Shown here: piece by piece, positions 33,011-41,253 of the stretch
Numbering within the stretch: position 1 is the first letter of the stretch
Layout: every line of letters begins with the position of its first letter
The notes under the pieces: model-generated
Database searches by the model: none
What the model was told of the DNA's origin: nothing
Seen by the model: the letters and a program-made list of their open reading frames with translations, nothing else
Made by a program: the position numbers and the translations under genes
NCBI RefSeq assembly: GCF_011762155.1
Contig: NZ_JAASQL010000001.1
Coordinates: forward strand, 1,954,251-2,018,250
DNA: 64,000 nt
Direction: 5' to 3'
Source of the DNA: Wenyingzhuangia heitensis
GTDB lineage: Bacteria > Bacteroidota > Bacteroidia > Flavobacteriales > Flavobacteriaceae

Positions 33011-33964
33011 TTATAAAGAGGAGTTGTTTTTTTTAGTTTCCCATCTTAGTTTTTTCCAATCTATCTGTTCTTTTTTAGATAGAAAAGACCAAGCTATAAT
33101 TTGACTAGATTTATTTCCAACACCCATAGGAATCACTTTTGTTTGTGTAGCTCCTATTTCTTTTAGGAAACCTAGCATCCCTTTTTGATTGGATTGTTTG
33201 CTAACCAAGGCAGAAAACCAAAAACAGTTTTCTGAGAATTTTTTACTCTCTTTTACATAATTTTGTAAAAAAGCAGTTTCTCCACCATCATAAATAATTT
33301 CATTTTTTATTTCGGTACTATTGTAGGGAGCATTTTTTTTGTGACTTGCTGTTTTGGCATCTTCTAAAGAAGTGTATAACGGAGGATTACAAATGGCAAT
33401 ATCCACTTTTTCCTGTTTGTCAATTACTCCGTAAAAAAAGTCTTTAGGGTTTACTTGTATTCTACAATCAATTTTGTTTTTTAAAGAACTGTTTGTGTTA
33501 ACAATTGTTTGGGCTGTTATTATAGCTTCCTCATCAATTTCTGAGGCTATAAAATTCCAATTGTATTCTGTAACTCCAATAATGGGATAAATACAAGTAG
33601 CCCCCATACCAATATTATAACAAGTTATTTTAGCACCTAAAGGAAAACTACCAAAATTGCTTTCCATTAAAAGATCTGCTATATGATGAATATAATCAGC
33701 TTTGTTAGGAATGGATGGGCATATATAAGCATCTGAGAAATTCCAGTTTTTGATTCCATAATAATACTGTAACAATGTTTGATTAAGCGTTTTTATGGCT
33801 ATAGGATTGGTAAAATCTATAGTGTCTTCTCCTTCAAAATTGGGTTTTATATAATTGGTTAAATTGGAGTTAAGAGCCTCTAAAGCTTTTAAATCATATC
33901 GATCTTTATTTTTATTACGAGAATGAATTTTATATTTAACAAGTTTCTTTTTCTCTTTAGGCAT
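33011..33964 (-). CDS. rlmF: 23S rRNA (adenine-1618 N6) methyltransferase family
   Basis: 317 aa. It shows the family start HSRNKNKDRYDLKALEALNSNL, the substrate-side block WNFSDAYICPSIPNKADYIHHIADLL, a SAM-binding region CYNIGMGATCIYPIIG, and CFWFSALVSKQSN ... IAWSFL. The expected catalytic motif is NPPF, but here it reads NPPLYTS (Leu codon TTA, one base from Phe). The family modifies A1618 of 23S rRNA before ribosome assembly. The odd residue may alter activity or be tolerated. It has its own -7 box at 34025-34032. Confidence 0.88.
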   Translation of the reverse strand: MPKEKKKLVKYKIHSRNKNKDRYDLKALEALNSNLTNYIKPNFEGEDTIDFTNPIAIKTLNQTLLQYYYGIKNWNFSDAYICPSIPNKADYIHHIADLLMESNFGSFPLGAKITCYNIGMGATCIYPIIGVTEYNWNFIASEIDEEAIITAQTIVNTNSSLKNKIDCRIQVNPKDFFYGVIDKQEKVDIAICNPPLYTSLEDAKTASHKKNAPYNSTEIKNEIIYDGGETAFLQNYVKESKKFSENCFWFSALVSKQSNQKGMLGFLKEIGATQTKVIPMGVGNKSSQIIAWSFLSKKEQIDWKKLRWETKKNNSSL

Positions 33965-34024
33965 GGTTTGTTTTTTGGAAAAGGTTATAGATTCTATCGT
34001 TGGTTATTAATAGAATATTGTGAG

Positions 34025-34032
34025 CAAAGATA
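34025..34032 (-). promoter_or_regulatory. -7 box of rlmF
   Basis: TATCTTTG on the minus strand fully matches TAnnTTTG, 60 bp upstream of the rlmF start. Confidence 0.55.
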
Positions 34033-34085
34033 CGTAAAGAAGCGGAGCTATAAGTTTCTCTTTTTAGACTGTTTTTAATTTAGAA

Positions 34086-35855
34086 TTAGAAAGAAGTTGA
34101 AGTGTGTTTTTGGGGTAAAGAAAAGTAGAATTCACTCCCTACACCTAATTTACTTTTAACTCCTATTTTTCCTTTATGATAGTCAATAAAATCTTTACAG
34201 AGTATAAGGCCTAAACCAGTTCCTCTTTCATTGTTAGTCCCTTCGGTTGTGTATGTGCTATCAATTCTAAATAATTTATCAATATGTTTTTCATCAATTC
34301 CAATACCAGTATCAATAATAGAAAACACATAACAATCGTTGTTTTCTTTGCTATAAATATGAATGGTTCCTTTGTTTGGGGTGAATTTTATAGCGTTAGA
34401 AATAAGATTTCTTAAAACTACTTCTATCATTACTTTGTCTACATACAAAATTTGATTGGTAGGCATGTCTAATTGTATATTGATTGATTTTTGATTGGAA
34501 GATATTTTTAATAAATCCAATGTAGATTTTATCATTAGTACAATATCAACATATTCAGGATAAAACTCCATTTTACCTGTCTGAGACATAGACCATTCCA
34601 TTAAATTAGATAATAAGTTAACTGAATGATGTGAAGATGTGTTTATAATTTCTGCATATTCCTCAATACTTTCATAATCCTTATTTTTTACTTGCTCACT
34701 AAGTAGTTGACTAAAACCTAGAATACCATTAAATGGGCTTTTTAAATCGTGAGCAATAATAGAAAAAAACTTGTCTTTTGTAGAGTTTAATTCTCTTAAA
34801 GAAGCTTCACTTTTTTTTAGATTTCGTTCTGCATTTTTTCTAATAGTAATATCGTTTATAACAGAAATAATACATTGCTCCCCATTTATATTAATAATTT
34901 TAGCGGAGATTAATCCTGAAAATAATTCTCCAGATTTTTTACGGAATTGATATTCTTGTTCTACTATTTTTTTGTTTTTTTTTAGGAGAGCTATAAACTT
35001 AAATCTATCATTTGGTTGTTTCCACATTCCCAAATCAACAGTGGTTAAACCAAATAATTCATTGGGCAAGTAGCCACAAATAGATTGGATTTTTTTATTG
35101 ACTTCAAAAATTTCTCCTGTACTAAGTTTAGATAATAAAATAACAAAAGGAGCTGCATGAAATGCTTTAGAAAATTTTTCTTCTTGATTATTTACATCAA
35201 TAATCAATCGTTCATTGTACATTAAAGAAAGACTATATGCAAGTAATATAACGATAAGCTCCCAAAATAAAACAAATAAAGATTCTATAGAATCTGATTT
35301 AGGAGTGTTTGTTATTGCAAGTTGATTTTGCGTAAGATATATAAGTCTAAAAACTTGAGAAATAAAAATAATTAAAAATACATAACCCAATGGACGAGTT
35401 ATTTTACGCATTTTTAAAGGAGTTCTTACCAACATTAAATAAACAACTTGTAAACTAAGTAGTAAAAAAGCAATCGTAATATTAATATGCCTAGTTTTTA
35501 AATTGGGATTGATGTATGTAAAGTAGGTGTGAACTAAAAAAAATACACTTATTAAGATATAATTTATAAGTTTGGTTTCTTTCTTTTTTAAAAAACGCTC
35601 AAATCCAATAAGCAAAGCAATCATAGAAGATACAATGAGTACATTGGCTATGGGAATAGAAAGCCAGTTAGGTATTGAGTTTCTAAAAAATACCAACACA
35701 TTTCCTAAAGTAGTCATAAACATACCCACTACTATTAATAATGTACCTGGAAACCTTTTTTTTATTTGAAAATATAAGGAAATACTTAAAATTAGATTAA
35801 TAATATTTACCAAAATATAACTAAAGTAAATTGTTTGAAGATCAATGTAAGGCAT
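34086..35855 (-). CDS. 7TM-PAS histidine kinase, paralogue 1
   Basis: 589 aa. Seven membrane helices fill residues 1-215. A PAS domain follows (about 225-345: HAAPFVILLSKLSTGEIFEVNKKIQSICGYLPNELFG to CIISVINDITIRKNAE). HisKA has FFSIIAHDLKSPFNGILGFSQLL (phospho-His near 370). HATPase has VVLRNLISNAIKFTP, SIIDTGIGIDEKH and RGTGLGLILCKDFIDYHKGKIG. Tandem paralogue of 36185-37942: the cytoplasmic part is nearly the same while the membrane sensor is only about half identical by eye. No response regulator is nearby. Confidence 0.92.
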   Translation of the reverse strand: MPYIDLQTIYFSYILVNIINLILSISLYFQIKKRFPGTLLIVVGMFMTTLGNVLVFFRNSIPNWLSIPIANVLIVSSMIALLIGFERFLKKKETKLINYILISVFFLVHTYFTYINPNLKTRHINITIAFLLLSLQVVYLMLVRTPLKMRKITRPLGYVFLIIFISQVFRLIYLTQNQLAITNTPKSDSIESLFVLFWELIVILLAYSLSLMYNERLIIDVNNQEEKFSKAFHAAPFVILLSKLSTGEIFEVNKKIQSICGYLPNELFGLTTVDLGMWKQPNDRFKFIALLKKNKKIVEQEYQFRKKSGELFSGLISAKIININGEQCIISVINDITIRKNAERNLKKSEASLRELNSTKDKFFSIIAHDLKSPFNGILGFSQLLSEQVKNKDYESIEEYAEIINTSSHHSVNLLSNLMEWSMSQTGKMEFYPEYVDIVLMIKSTLDLLKISSNQKSINIQLDMPTNQILYVDKVMIEVVLRNLISNAIKFTPNKGTIHIYSKENNDCYVFSIIDTGIGIDEKHIDKLFRIDSTYTTEGTNNERGTGLGLILCKDFIDYHKGKIGVKSKLGVGSEFYFSLPQKHTSTSF

Positions 35856-36184
35856 CTGTTTTGTTATTTTACTTAGGATCTGTTTACTTTAAAATTGAAA
35901 TAAATATCATTGGTTTTAATATTCTTTAAGATCTTATTTTTTATGCTTAAAAGTTATGTCTTGTAAGTATAGTTTAATATTTTTTTTTATTTCGGATTTG
36001 ATATGACTAAATATAAAGATATTTAATCGTATTAGAAAATTTAAACATTAGCAAGCACCTATTAATTTACATACCTAATTTAAATTTGTTTTTTATAGGA
36101 ACCCCTTTTTTTATCTTTTTTTTTACTAAAAACTATTTAATTTTTAAGAACCTATTTAGGTGTGTTGTCACTGTTTTAAAAGTT
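35856..36184. other. 329-bp gap between the two kinases
   Basis: AT-rich, without ORFs, strong hairpins or a clear promoter box. It must hold the promoter of kinase paralogue 1 and the transcript end of paralogue 2. I see no recognisable element beyond T-rich runs near 36090-36130. Confidence 0.5.
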
Positions 36185-37942
36185 TTAATGATAGTCTTTT
36201 GTCAAAGAAAAATAAAATTCACTACCTATGTTAGGTTTGCTTTCTACCCATATTTTTCCTTTGTGATAATCAATAAAATCTTTACAAAGTATAAGGCCTA
36301 AACCAGTTCCTCTTTCGTTGTTAGTTCCTTCGGTTGTGTAGGTGCTATCAATTCTAAATAATTTATCAATATGTTTTTCATCAATACCAACACCAGTGTC
36401 TATAATAGAAAATAGATACTCTTTGTTTTTTTCTAGAACATTAATATAAATACTTCCTTTTTGTGGTGTAAACTTTATAGCGTTAGAAATAAGATTTCTT
36501 AAAATAACTTCTATCATTATTTTATCTACATACAAAATTAGGTTTGTGGGGAGGTTTAGGTTAATGTGAATGTTTTTTTGATCAGAAGATATTTTTAACA
36601 ATTCTAGTGTAGATTTTATTACGATCACTATGTCAACATACTCAGGACTAAACTCCATTTTACCTGTTTGAGACATGGACCATTCTGTTAAATTAGAAAG
36701 TAAATCTACCGCATGTTGAGAGGATGTATTTATGATTTCTGCATAATCCTCAATACTTTCATAATCCTTGTTTTTTACTTGTTCACTAAGTAATTGACTA
36801 AAACCTAAAATACCATTAAAAGGACTTTTTAAATCGTGGGCAATAATAGAAAAAAACTTGTCTTTTGTAGAGTTAGATAGCCTTAAAGAAGTTTCACTTT
36901 TTTTTAGATTAAGTTCAGCTGTTTTTCTAATCGTAATATCATTTATAATAGAAATAATACATTGCTCTCCATTAATGTTAATTATTTTAGCAGAGAGTAG
37001 CCCAAAAAACAATTCCCCAGATTTTTTTCTAAATTGATACTCTTTTTCCACAACAGAGCCTTCAGACTTTAATAAGGTTGTAAATTTTAAGCGATCCTTT
37101 GATGAGCCCCAAAGTTTTAAATCTATGGTATTAAAGCCAATTAATTCACTAGGTAAATAACCACAAATAGATTGAATTTTGTGATTGACTTCAAAAATTT
37201 CCCCAGTGCTAAGTTTAGATAATAAAATAACAAAAGGAGCTGCATAAAAGGATTTAGAAAACTTTTCTTCTTGATTGTTTACATCAATAATTAATCGTTT
37301 TATATACATTAAGAAAAGGCTACAAATAGCAAGTATAAGAACCAATTCCCATACTATTAAAAACATAGCTTCTATGGATTTAGATTCTACAGTATTAGTT
37401 AATGCATCATTGTTTTGGGCAAGGTATATAATACGAACAACATGAAAGATAGAAATGATTATAAAAACATATCCTACTGGGCGAGTAAATTTCCGCATAA
37501 CTATAGGAACTCTTCTTAACATTAGATAGGCTACTTGTATTCCGGTAAAAATAAAAGGAATTGAAAAATTAATATGTCTATGTCTTATATCAGGAACAAC
37601 ATAGGTAATATACATGTGTATGATAAAATAAATACCTATTAAAAGATAGTTTTGAATTTGAGTTCCTTTTTTCTTTAAAAATTTTTCAAGTCCTACAAAC
37701 AGAAGTACTAATCCAATAACAATAATCATATTGGCTAGAGTTATTGAAATCCAATCAGGAATAATATTTCGTAAGAATGCTAAAATATTTCCTGTGGAAC
37801 TCATGTAAATACTAAATACAATTAAAAGAGTTCCCGGATATCTTTTTTTTATTTGAAAATATAAAACACTAATTAGTAGTAGGTTTATAATTAATATTAA
37901 AATGTAACTAATATAGACAGAGATAAGGTCAATAGTAAACAT
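36185..37942 (-). CDS. 7TM-PAS histidine kinase, paralogue 2
   Basis: 585 aa with the same order as its neighbour: seven membrane helices (1-215), PAS (about 225-340), HisKA with FFSIIAHDLKSPFNGILGFS, and HATPase with VILRNLISNAIKFTP, IIDTGVGIDEKH and RGTGLGLILCKDF. The PAS region IIDVNNQEEKFSKSFYAAPF is shared with paralogue 1. The membrane part has changed much more, for example HMYITYVVPDIRHRHINFS against HTYFTYINPNLKTRHINIT. It ends in YFSLTKDYH. Orphan kinase; signal unknown. Confidence 0.92.
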   Translation of the reverse strand: MFTIDLISVYISYILILIINLLLISVLYFQIKKRYPGTLLIVFSIYMSSTGNILAFLRNIIPDWISITLANMIIVIGLVLLFVGLEKFLKKKGTQIQNYLLIGIYFIIHMYITYVVPDIRHRHINFSIPFIFTGIQVAYLMLRRVPIVMRKFTRPVGYVFIIISIFHVVRIIYLAQNNDALTNTVESKSIEAMFLIVWELVLILAICSLFLMYIKRLIIDVNNQEEKFSKSFYAAPFVILLSKLSTGEIFEVNHKIQSICGYLPSELIGFNTIDLKLWGSSKDRLKFTTLLKSEGSVVEKEYQFRKKSGELFFGLLSAKIININGEQCIISIINDITIRKTAELNLKKSETSLRLSNSTKDKFFSIIAHDLKSPFNGILGFSQLLSEQVKNKDYESIEDYAEIINTSSQHAVDLLSNLTEWSMSQTGKMEFSPEYVDIVIVIKSTLELLKISSDQKNIHINLNLPTNLILYVDKIMIEVILRNLISNAIKFTPQKGSIYINVLEKNKEYLFSIIDTGVGIDEKHIDKLFRIDSTYTTEGTNNERGTGLGLILCKDFIDYHKGKIWVESKPNIGSEFYFSLTKDYH

Positions 37943-38290
37943 GCGTTCTGTTGTAATAATACTAGAATTTAACTAGTTGTTTTAAAATTATAATGAAGAA
38001 ATTAACCTTAAAAAAAGACTGATAGAGCTATTATTTCTTGCTTTACTAAATAAATAATATAAAATTATTCGCTAAATATAAGCTTTTTTACTAGTAAATG
38101 GTTTTTTGTGTTAGAAATGAATAAATAGAATTTTTATTTTAGGAATGGCCTTTTATCAATTATACATTTTAATGATGAAATCACATTGTAATTCATAAAA
38201 ATAACAGTGTTTATTGTGAAAAATAAATAAAAATTATCAAAGGAAATATTTTTTATTTTTTGTAAAATTAACAGAAACTTATCCCTCAAA
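37943..38290. other. AT-rich upstream gap
   Basis: 348 bp between the divergent kinase and the 28-codon ORF. I see no gene. A -7-like TATTTTTTG (one extra base) near 38256-38264 is a plausible promoter for the following pair. Confidence 0.4.
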
Positions 38291-38377
38291 ATGAGAGAAT
38301 TACCTTTCTTAAAAGACTACCTTGCCCTTAATAATTGTTATGAAAATATTTTAGACCCAAACAAGAAAATACTATGA
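38291..38377 (+). CDS. 28-codon ORF coupled to the SHOCT gene
   Basis: ATG at 38291 opens a frame of 28 codons (begins MRELPFLKDY, ends ILDPNKKIL). Its TGA stop overlaps the ATG of the next gene as ATGA (38374-38377). This perfect stop/start overlap is the usual sign of translational coupling, so the peptide is probably made, either as a short protein or as a leader that sets translation of the SHOCT gene. No family recognised. Confidence 0.5.
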   Translation: MRELPFLKDYLALNNCYENILDPNKKIL

Positions 38378-39147
38378 ATGCAATATTTACCGATGCTAGT
38401 TTTCAGAACATGCTGAATGTGGCAAATCGTTACGGAATAAGTGTAAATGCGGTTACTGATTTAACAAATGCGTTAATGAGAAGTAATGGAACTATGGCAC
38501 AATTTAACATTCCCGAATTAGGAGGTGGTGGTCAGTGGATGCAAGGGGGTATGACTATGGTAGGAGATATGTTTAACAACCAGCTTAAGTATACTGTAGA
38601 TGGACTTTGTATGGAATTGTCAAATTTAATAAATCAAGGAGGTATACAGTACAAACCATTACCTCAAAACCAAGGAGGTTTTAATGGTAATTGGTGGGGA
38701 GATTTAGGGATTCCAAACTCTACAGGAAGCCAAAATGATACCAGTTATGCCATTTTTTCTAACATTGGTAGATTGGCTATTAAACAAAACGGAAAAGTGA
38801 CTGTTTTTGATACGTTGGACAATCAGATTGGTGGAGTAGGACAACAACAAGGAGGGAATTATTCGGTTTCTTTTACAAGTCAATATGGAAATGTAGACTT
38901 AAACTCTTTGCCTATTGTTTTTGGAGACGATAACAGACCCAAACCACAACCACAACCACAGCAAATAGTAAATGATTTTGTACATAATGAACCAGCACCA
39001 ATTGCTGAAGTAGTACCCAATAATACTAGCGAATTTGAAGAAGATATTTTTGCTAAAATAGAAAAGCTAGCAGGTTTAAAAGATAAAGGAATTCTTTCAT
39101 CAGAAGAGTTTAACAATAAAAAAACAGATTTACTAAGCAGATTGTAA
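38374..39147 (+). CDS. SHOCT-domain protein of unknown function
   Basis: 257 aa. The last 30 residues are a SHOCT domain (IEKLAGLKDKGILSSEEFNNKK ... LLSRL), a short helical module often at the ends of oligomeric or membrane-associated proteins. The first 180 residues are Gly/Asn/Gln-rich and unlike anything I recognise (QFNIPELGGGGQWMQGGM, QNQGGFNGNWWGDLG). A Pro/Gln-rich linker (RPKPQPQPQQ) joins the two. No signal peptide. It is coupled to the 28-codon ORF and ended by the hairpin at 39183-39217. Confidence 0.75.
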   Translation: MNAIFTDASFQNMLNVANRYGISVNAVTDLTNALMRSNGTMAQFNIPELGGGGQWMQGGMTMVGDMFNNQLKYTVDGLCMELSNLINQGGIQYKPLPQNQGGFNGNWWGDLGIPNSTGSQNDTSYAIFSNIGRLAIKQNGKVTVFDTLDNQIGGVGQQQGGNYSVSFTSQYGNVDLNSLPIVFGDDNRPKPQPQPQQIVNDFVHNEPAPIAEVVPNNTSEFEEDIFAKIEKLAGLKDKGILSSEEFNNKKTDLLSRL

Positions 39148-39182
39148 ATCAGTTTTTATAGCAAAAGGTATATTTTACATAT

Positions 39183-39217
39183 AAAAAATCCTACTAGAAT
39201 TTCTAGTAGGATTTTTT
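39183..39217 (+). terminator. terminator of the SHOCT gene
   Basis: 17-bp stem (39183-39199 and 39201-39217) with a T-run, 36 bp after the stop at 39147. Confidence 0.88.
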
Positions 39218-39281
39218 TATTAAAAAGAGTGTTGTTTTTATAATATTATAAAAATAAAAGAAAGAATAAAAAAGGAGTCTC

Positions 39282-39295
39282 TTGATATTCATCAA
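39282..39295. promoter_or_regulatory. FNR-type box upstream of the DUF2383 gene
   Basis: TTGATATTCATCAA is a perfect TTGAT-N4-ATCAA site. It is centred about 65 bp upstream of the start predicted from the -7 box at 39340-39347, near the class I activator position (-61/-71). The site is directly visible; the binding protein is inferred. Confidence 0.62.
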
Positions 39296-39339
39296 CCCTT
39301 ACATTGATTGGCATTAGCTTAATAAACAACATATCTATT

Positions 39340-39347
39340 TACTTTTG
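39340..39347 (+). promoter_or_regulatory. -7 box of the DUF2383 gene
   Basis: TACTTTTG fully matches TAnnTTTG, 34 bp upstream of the ATG at 39382. Confidence 0.6.
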
Positions 39348-39381
39348 AAGTAAGTATTAATCAAAAAAAAACAAATAGAAT

Positions 39382-39831
39382 ATGGAAACGTACACAGACA
39401 AAGTAGGAGCAAAGTTAAACTCATTATTAGAAAAAAACTATGATGCCGAAAAAGGATACAGAAATGCAGCAGAGAATGTTAAAAATGATGAGTTGAAAAA
39501 ATTCTTTATTAAGAAATCTACAGAAAGACACGATTTTGCTCTTGACTTAAAAACAGAAATAGCTTCTTTTAATCAAGATGCAGATAAATATGGAAGTGTT
39601 GCAGGTGATTTACACAGAACTTGGATGGATTTGAAATCAATCTTATCGGTAAATAATGATGAGGCTGTATTAGAAGAAGCCATTAGAGGAGAAAAAGCAT
39701 CTGTAGAAGAATATAATGAGGTTTTAAGTGAAACAGCATTGCCTAAGAGTACAAAATCAGTTTTAGAAACTCAAAAAACAAAAATAGAAGCAGATTTAGC
39801 TTCTGTAAAAGTGTTAGAGTTTTTACATTAA
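39382..39831 (+). CDS. DUF2383/PA2169-type four-helix-bundle protein
   Basis: 149 aa, all helical, with the ferritin-like pattern of the PA2169 group: LEKNYDAEKGYRNAAENVKNDELKKFF, ERHDFALDLKTEIASF, LHRTWMDLKSIL and EEAIRGEKASVEEYNEVL. Helices rich in Glu and His could hold a di-metal site, as in ferritin-like proteins, but this is not proven for the family. An FNR-type box and a good -7 box precede it, which suggests control by oxygen or redox state. Single gene, ended by the hairpin 39851-39889. Confidence 0.87.
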   Translation: METYTDKVGAKLNSLLEKNYDAEKGYRNAAENVKNDELKKFFIKKSTERHDFALDLKTEIASFNQDADKYGSVAGDLHRTWMDLKSILSVNNDEAVLEEAIRGEKASVEEYNEVLSETALPKSTKSVLETQKTKIEADLASVKVLEFLH

Positions 39832-39850
39832 TATACAAACACCACCCTAT

Positions 39851-39889
39851 AAAAAATGCTTTAAGGAACAGTGCCTTAAAGCATTTTTT
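39851..39889 (+). terminator. terminator of the DUF2383 gene
   Basis: 16-bp stem (39851-39866 and 39874-39889) with a 7-nt loop and a T-run, 20 bp after the stop at 39831. Confidence 0.87.
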
Positions 39890-39967
39890 ATTTTAATATA
39901 AATCTGTGTTATTTGCAGATTTGTGAATTTATTTACTTTGATTAACATTCGTGTTCTATCACGTTAT

Positions 39968-40726
39968 TTAACGTTTTCTAATTCTTTTTTTTAGTTTTAT
40001 AATTCCACCTGTAATTAATGCAGGAATAGTCATTAATACAGCTACTTTAACAAAAGGTAAAATGTATCTTAATCCATTTTTTGGCAAATTATTCTCTTTT
40101 TTTACCGTTTCAGTTTCTAAATTTATTCTAAATCCATTTGCCCATTCACTATCATCCAAAGCCCAAAAAGCAAAAGCTATAACAATACTTATAAATACTA
40201 AAAACAATAGCGATTTAGCTTTTGTAATAAGTATGGTTTTAATTTCACTAAGGTGATGTAAGTCGGTTTTAAATTTTAGTTTTTTAATAGCACCAAGAAT
40301 CCATTTCCAATGCAAACAAATATGCACCCCTAATACAACCATTAACAAGGTAGCACTTAGGTTATGAATTTTAGACCAAAAGGGATCAGGTTCAAAATAA
40401 ATACCGAAAAAGGGCAATGCAGCTTCAGAAATAACAATTCCAGAAACGGTTACCACAATCATAAATAAATATAATATCCAATTTAAAATATAATCAAAAC
40501 GAGATTTATGTTGCTTTTTTAATAGTTTGCTAGAGTTGGTTACAATCCAACTCCAATTGATGATAATATGTAAAAAGAAAGGTAGTAGAATCAAAAAACT
40601 AAACCATTCGTGAATAGGTATACCGGTAGTTTGTGGAACCAGTACTAAAATCATAAGAGCAAAAAAGAAAATATCTGTATAAATTCTAACTTTAGAAGTT
40701 TTCTTTTTATTAGGTGTTGTATTCAT
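39968..40726 (-). CDS. DUF4405 / cytochrome b-like membrane protein
   Basis: 252 aa. Four membrane helices in the N-terminal two-thirds contain histidines placed as heme b ligands: IPIHEWFSFLILLPFFLHIIINW, then WSKIHNLSATLLMVVLGVHICLHWKW. This is the DUF4405 arrangement, related to the cytochrome b561-type subunits. Two more helices follow, the last in LPFVKVAVLMTIPALITGGII. It probably takes part in electron transfer at the inner membrane. The Nudix gene is 17 bp upstream on the same strand. Confidence 0.82.
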   Translation of the reverse strand: MNTTPNKKKTSKVRIYTDIFFFALMILVLVPQTTGIPIHEWFSFLILLPFFLHIIINWSWIVTNSSKLLKKQHKSRFDYILNWILYLFMIVVTVSGIVISEAALPFFGIYFEPDPFWSKIHNLSATLLMVVLGVHICLHWKWILGAIKKLKFKTDLHHLSEIKTILITKAKSLLFLVFISIVIAFAFWALDDSEWANGFRINLETETVKKENNLPKNGLRYILPFVKVAVLMTIPALITGGIIKLKKRIRKR

Positions 40727-40743
40727 TAAAATATAGAATTTTA

Positions 40744-41217
40744 TTAGTAATTACTAAAAGGTTTAAAACCGTTAAAATAATTTTTAGTGTTTGTGTGAAC
40801 GTCTTTGTGAGCCAACAATTCCTCTTTAGTAGCCCACCAATATTCTGAGTGTTGTGCTTTGGGAAGTTCCATTGCTTTTTGTTTGATGTTTACAGAAAAA
40901 GCATTGACAACATAATGTGTACCAAAGTTAGGATCATTCGCAAAATTAGTAGGATACATATGTTCATAAAGCCCAACGTAGGTAGCTTCTGAAAAATTGA
41001 TTGCAAAGCCTAGTTCTGCTTCACAAATGCGTGTAAAAGCCTCTAAAAAAGATTCGTTTTTTCTGATCACTCCACCAGGTACAAACCAAGTATGCTGTGC
41101 AGGTTTGTTTAATCTGTATCCTAGTAAAATCTTACCATCAGCATCTGTAATCACCAAATCAATAGATATTAGGGGAGTGTTTTTAACAACTTCTGTATAT
41201 TCTTTTTCAGGGAGCAT
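40744..41217 (-). CDS. Nudix hydrolase, GDP-mannose mannosyl hydrolase-like
   Basis: 157 aa. N-terminal VKNTPLISIDLVITDADGKILLGYRLNKPAQHTWFVPGGVIRKNESFLEAFTRICEAELG is the part typical of GDP-sugar Nudix enzymes (R-xN-P-A, WFVPGG). The Nudix box GGVIRKNESFLEAFTRICEAELG is loose, with Cys-Glu in place of the usual Arg-Glu, as in Gmm enzymes. It ends YFNGFKPFSNY. Expected to hydrolyse GDP-mannose or GDP-glucose. It precedes the DUF4405 gene in one unit. Confidence 0.87.
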   Translation of the reverse strand: MLPEKEYTEVVKNTPLISIDLVITDADGKILLGYRLNKPAQHTWFVPGGVIRKNESFLEAFTRICEAELGFAINFSEATYVGLYEHMYPTNFANDPNFGTHYVVNAFSVNIKQKAMELPKAQHSEYWWATKEELLAHKDVHTNTKNYFNGFKPFSNY

Positions 41218-41253
41218 ATTTATGGTTTTAAGCTGTTGTAAATATAAAATTAA

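Noticed and set aside
36086-36301. 71-codon plus-strand frame between the kinases
   Set aside because: Runs antisense into the end of kinase paralogue 2 and is mostly Phe/Lys from AT-rich sequence; no supporting signals.
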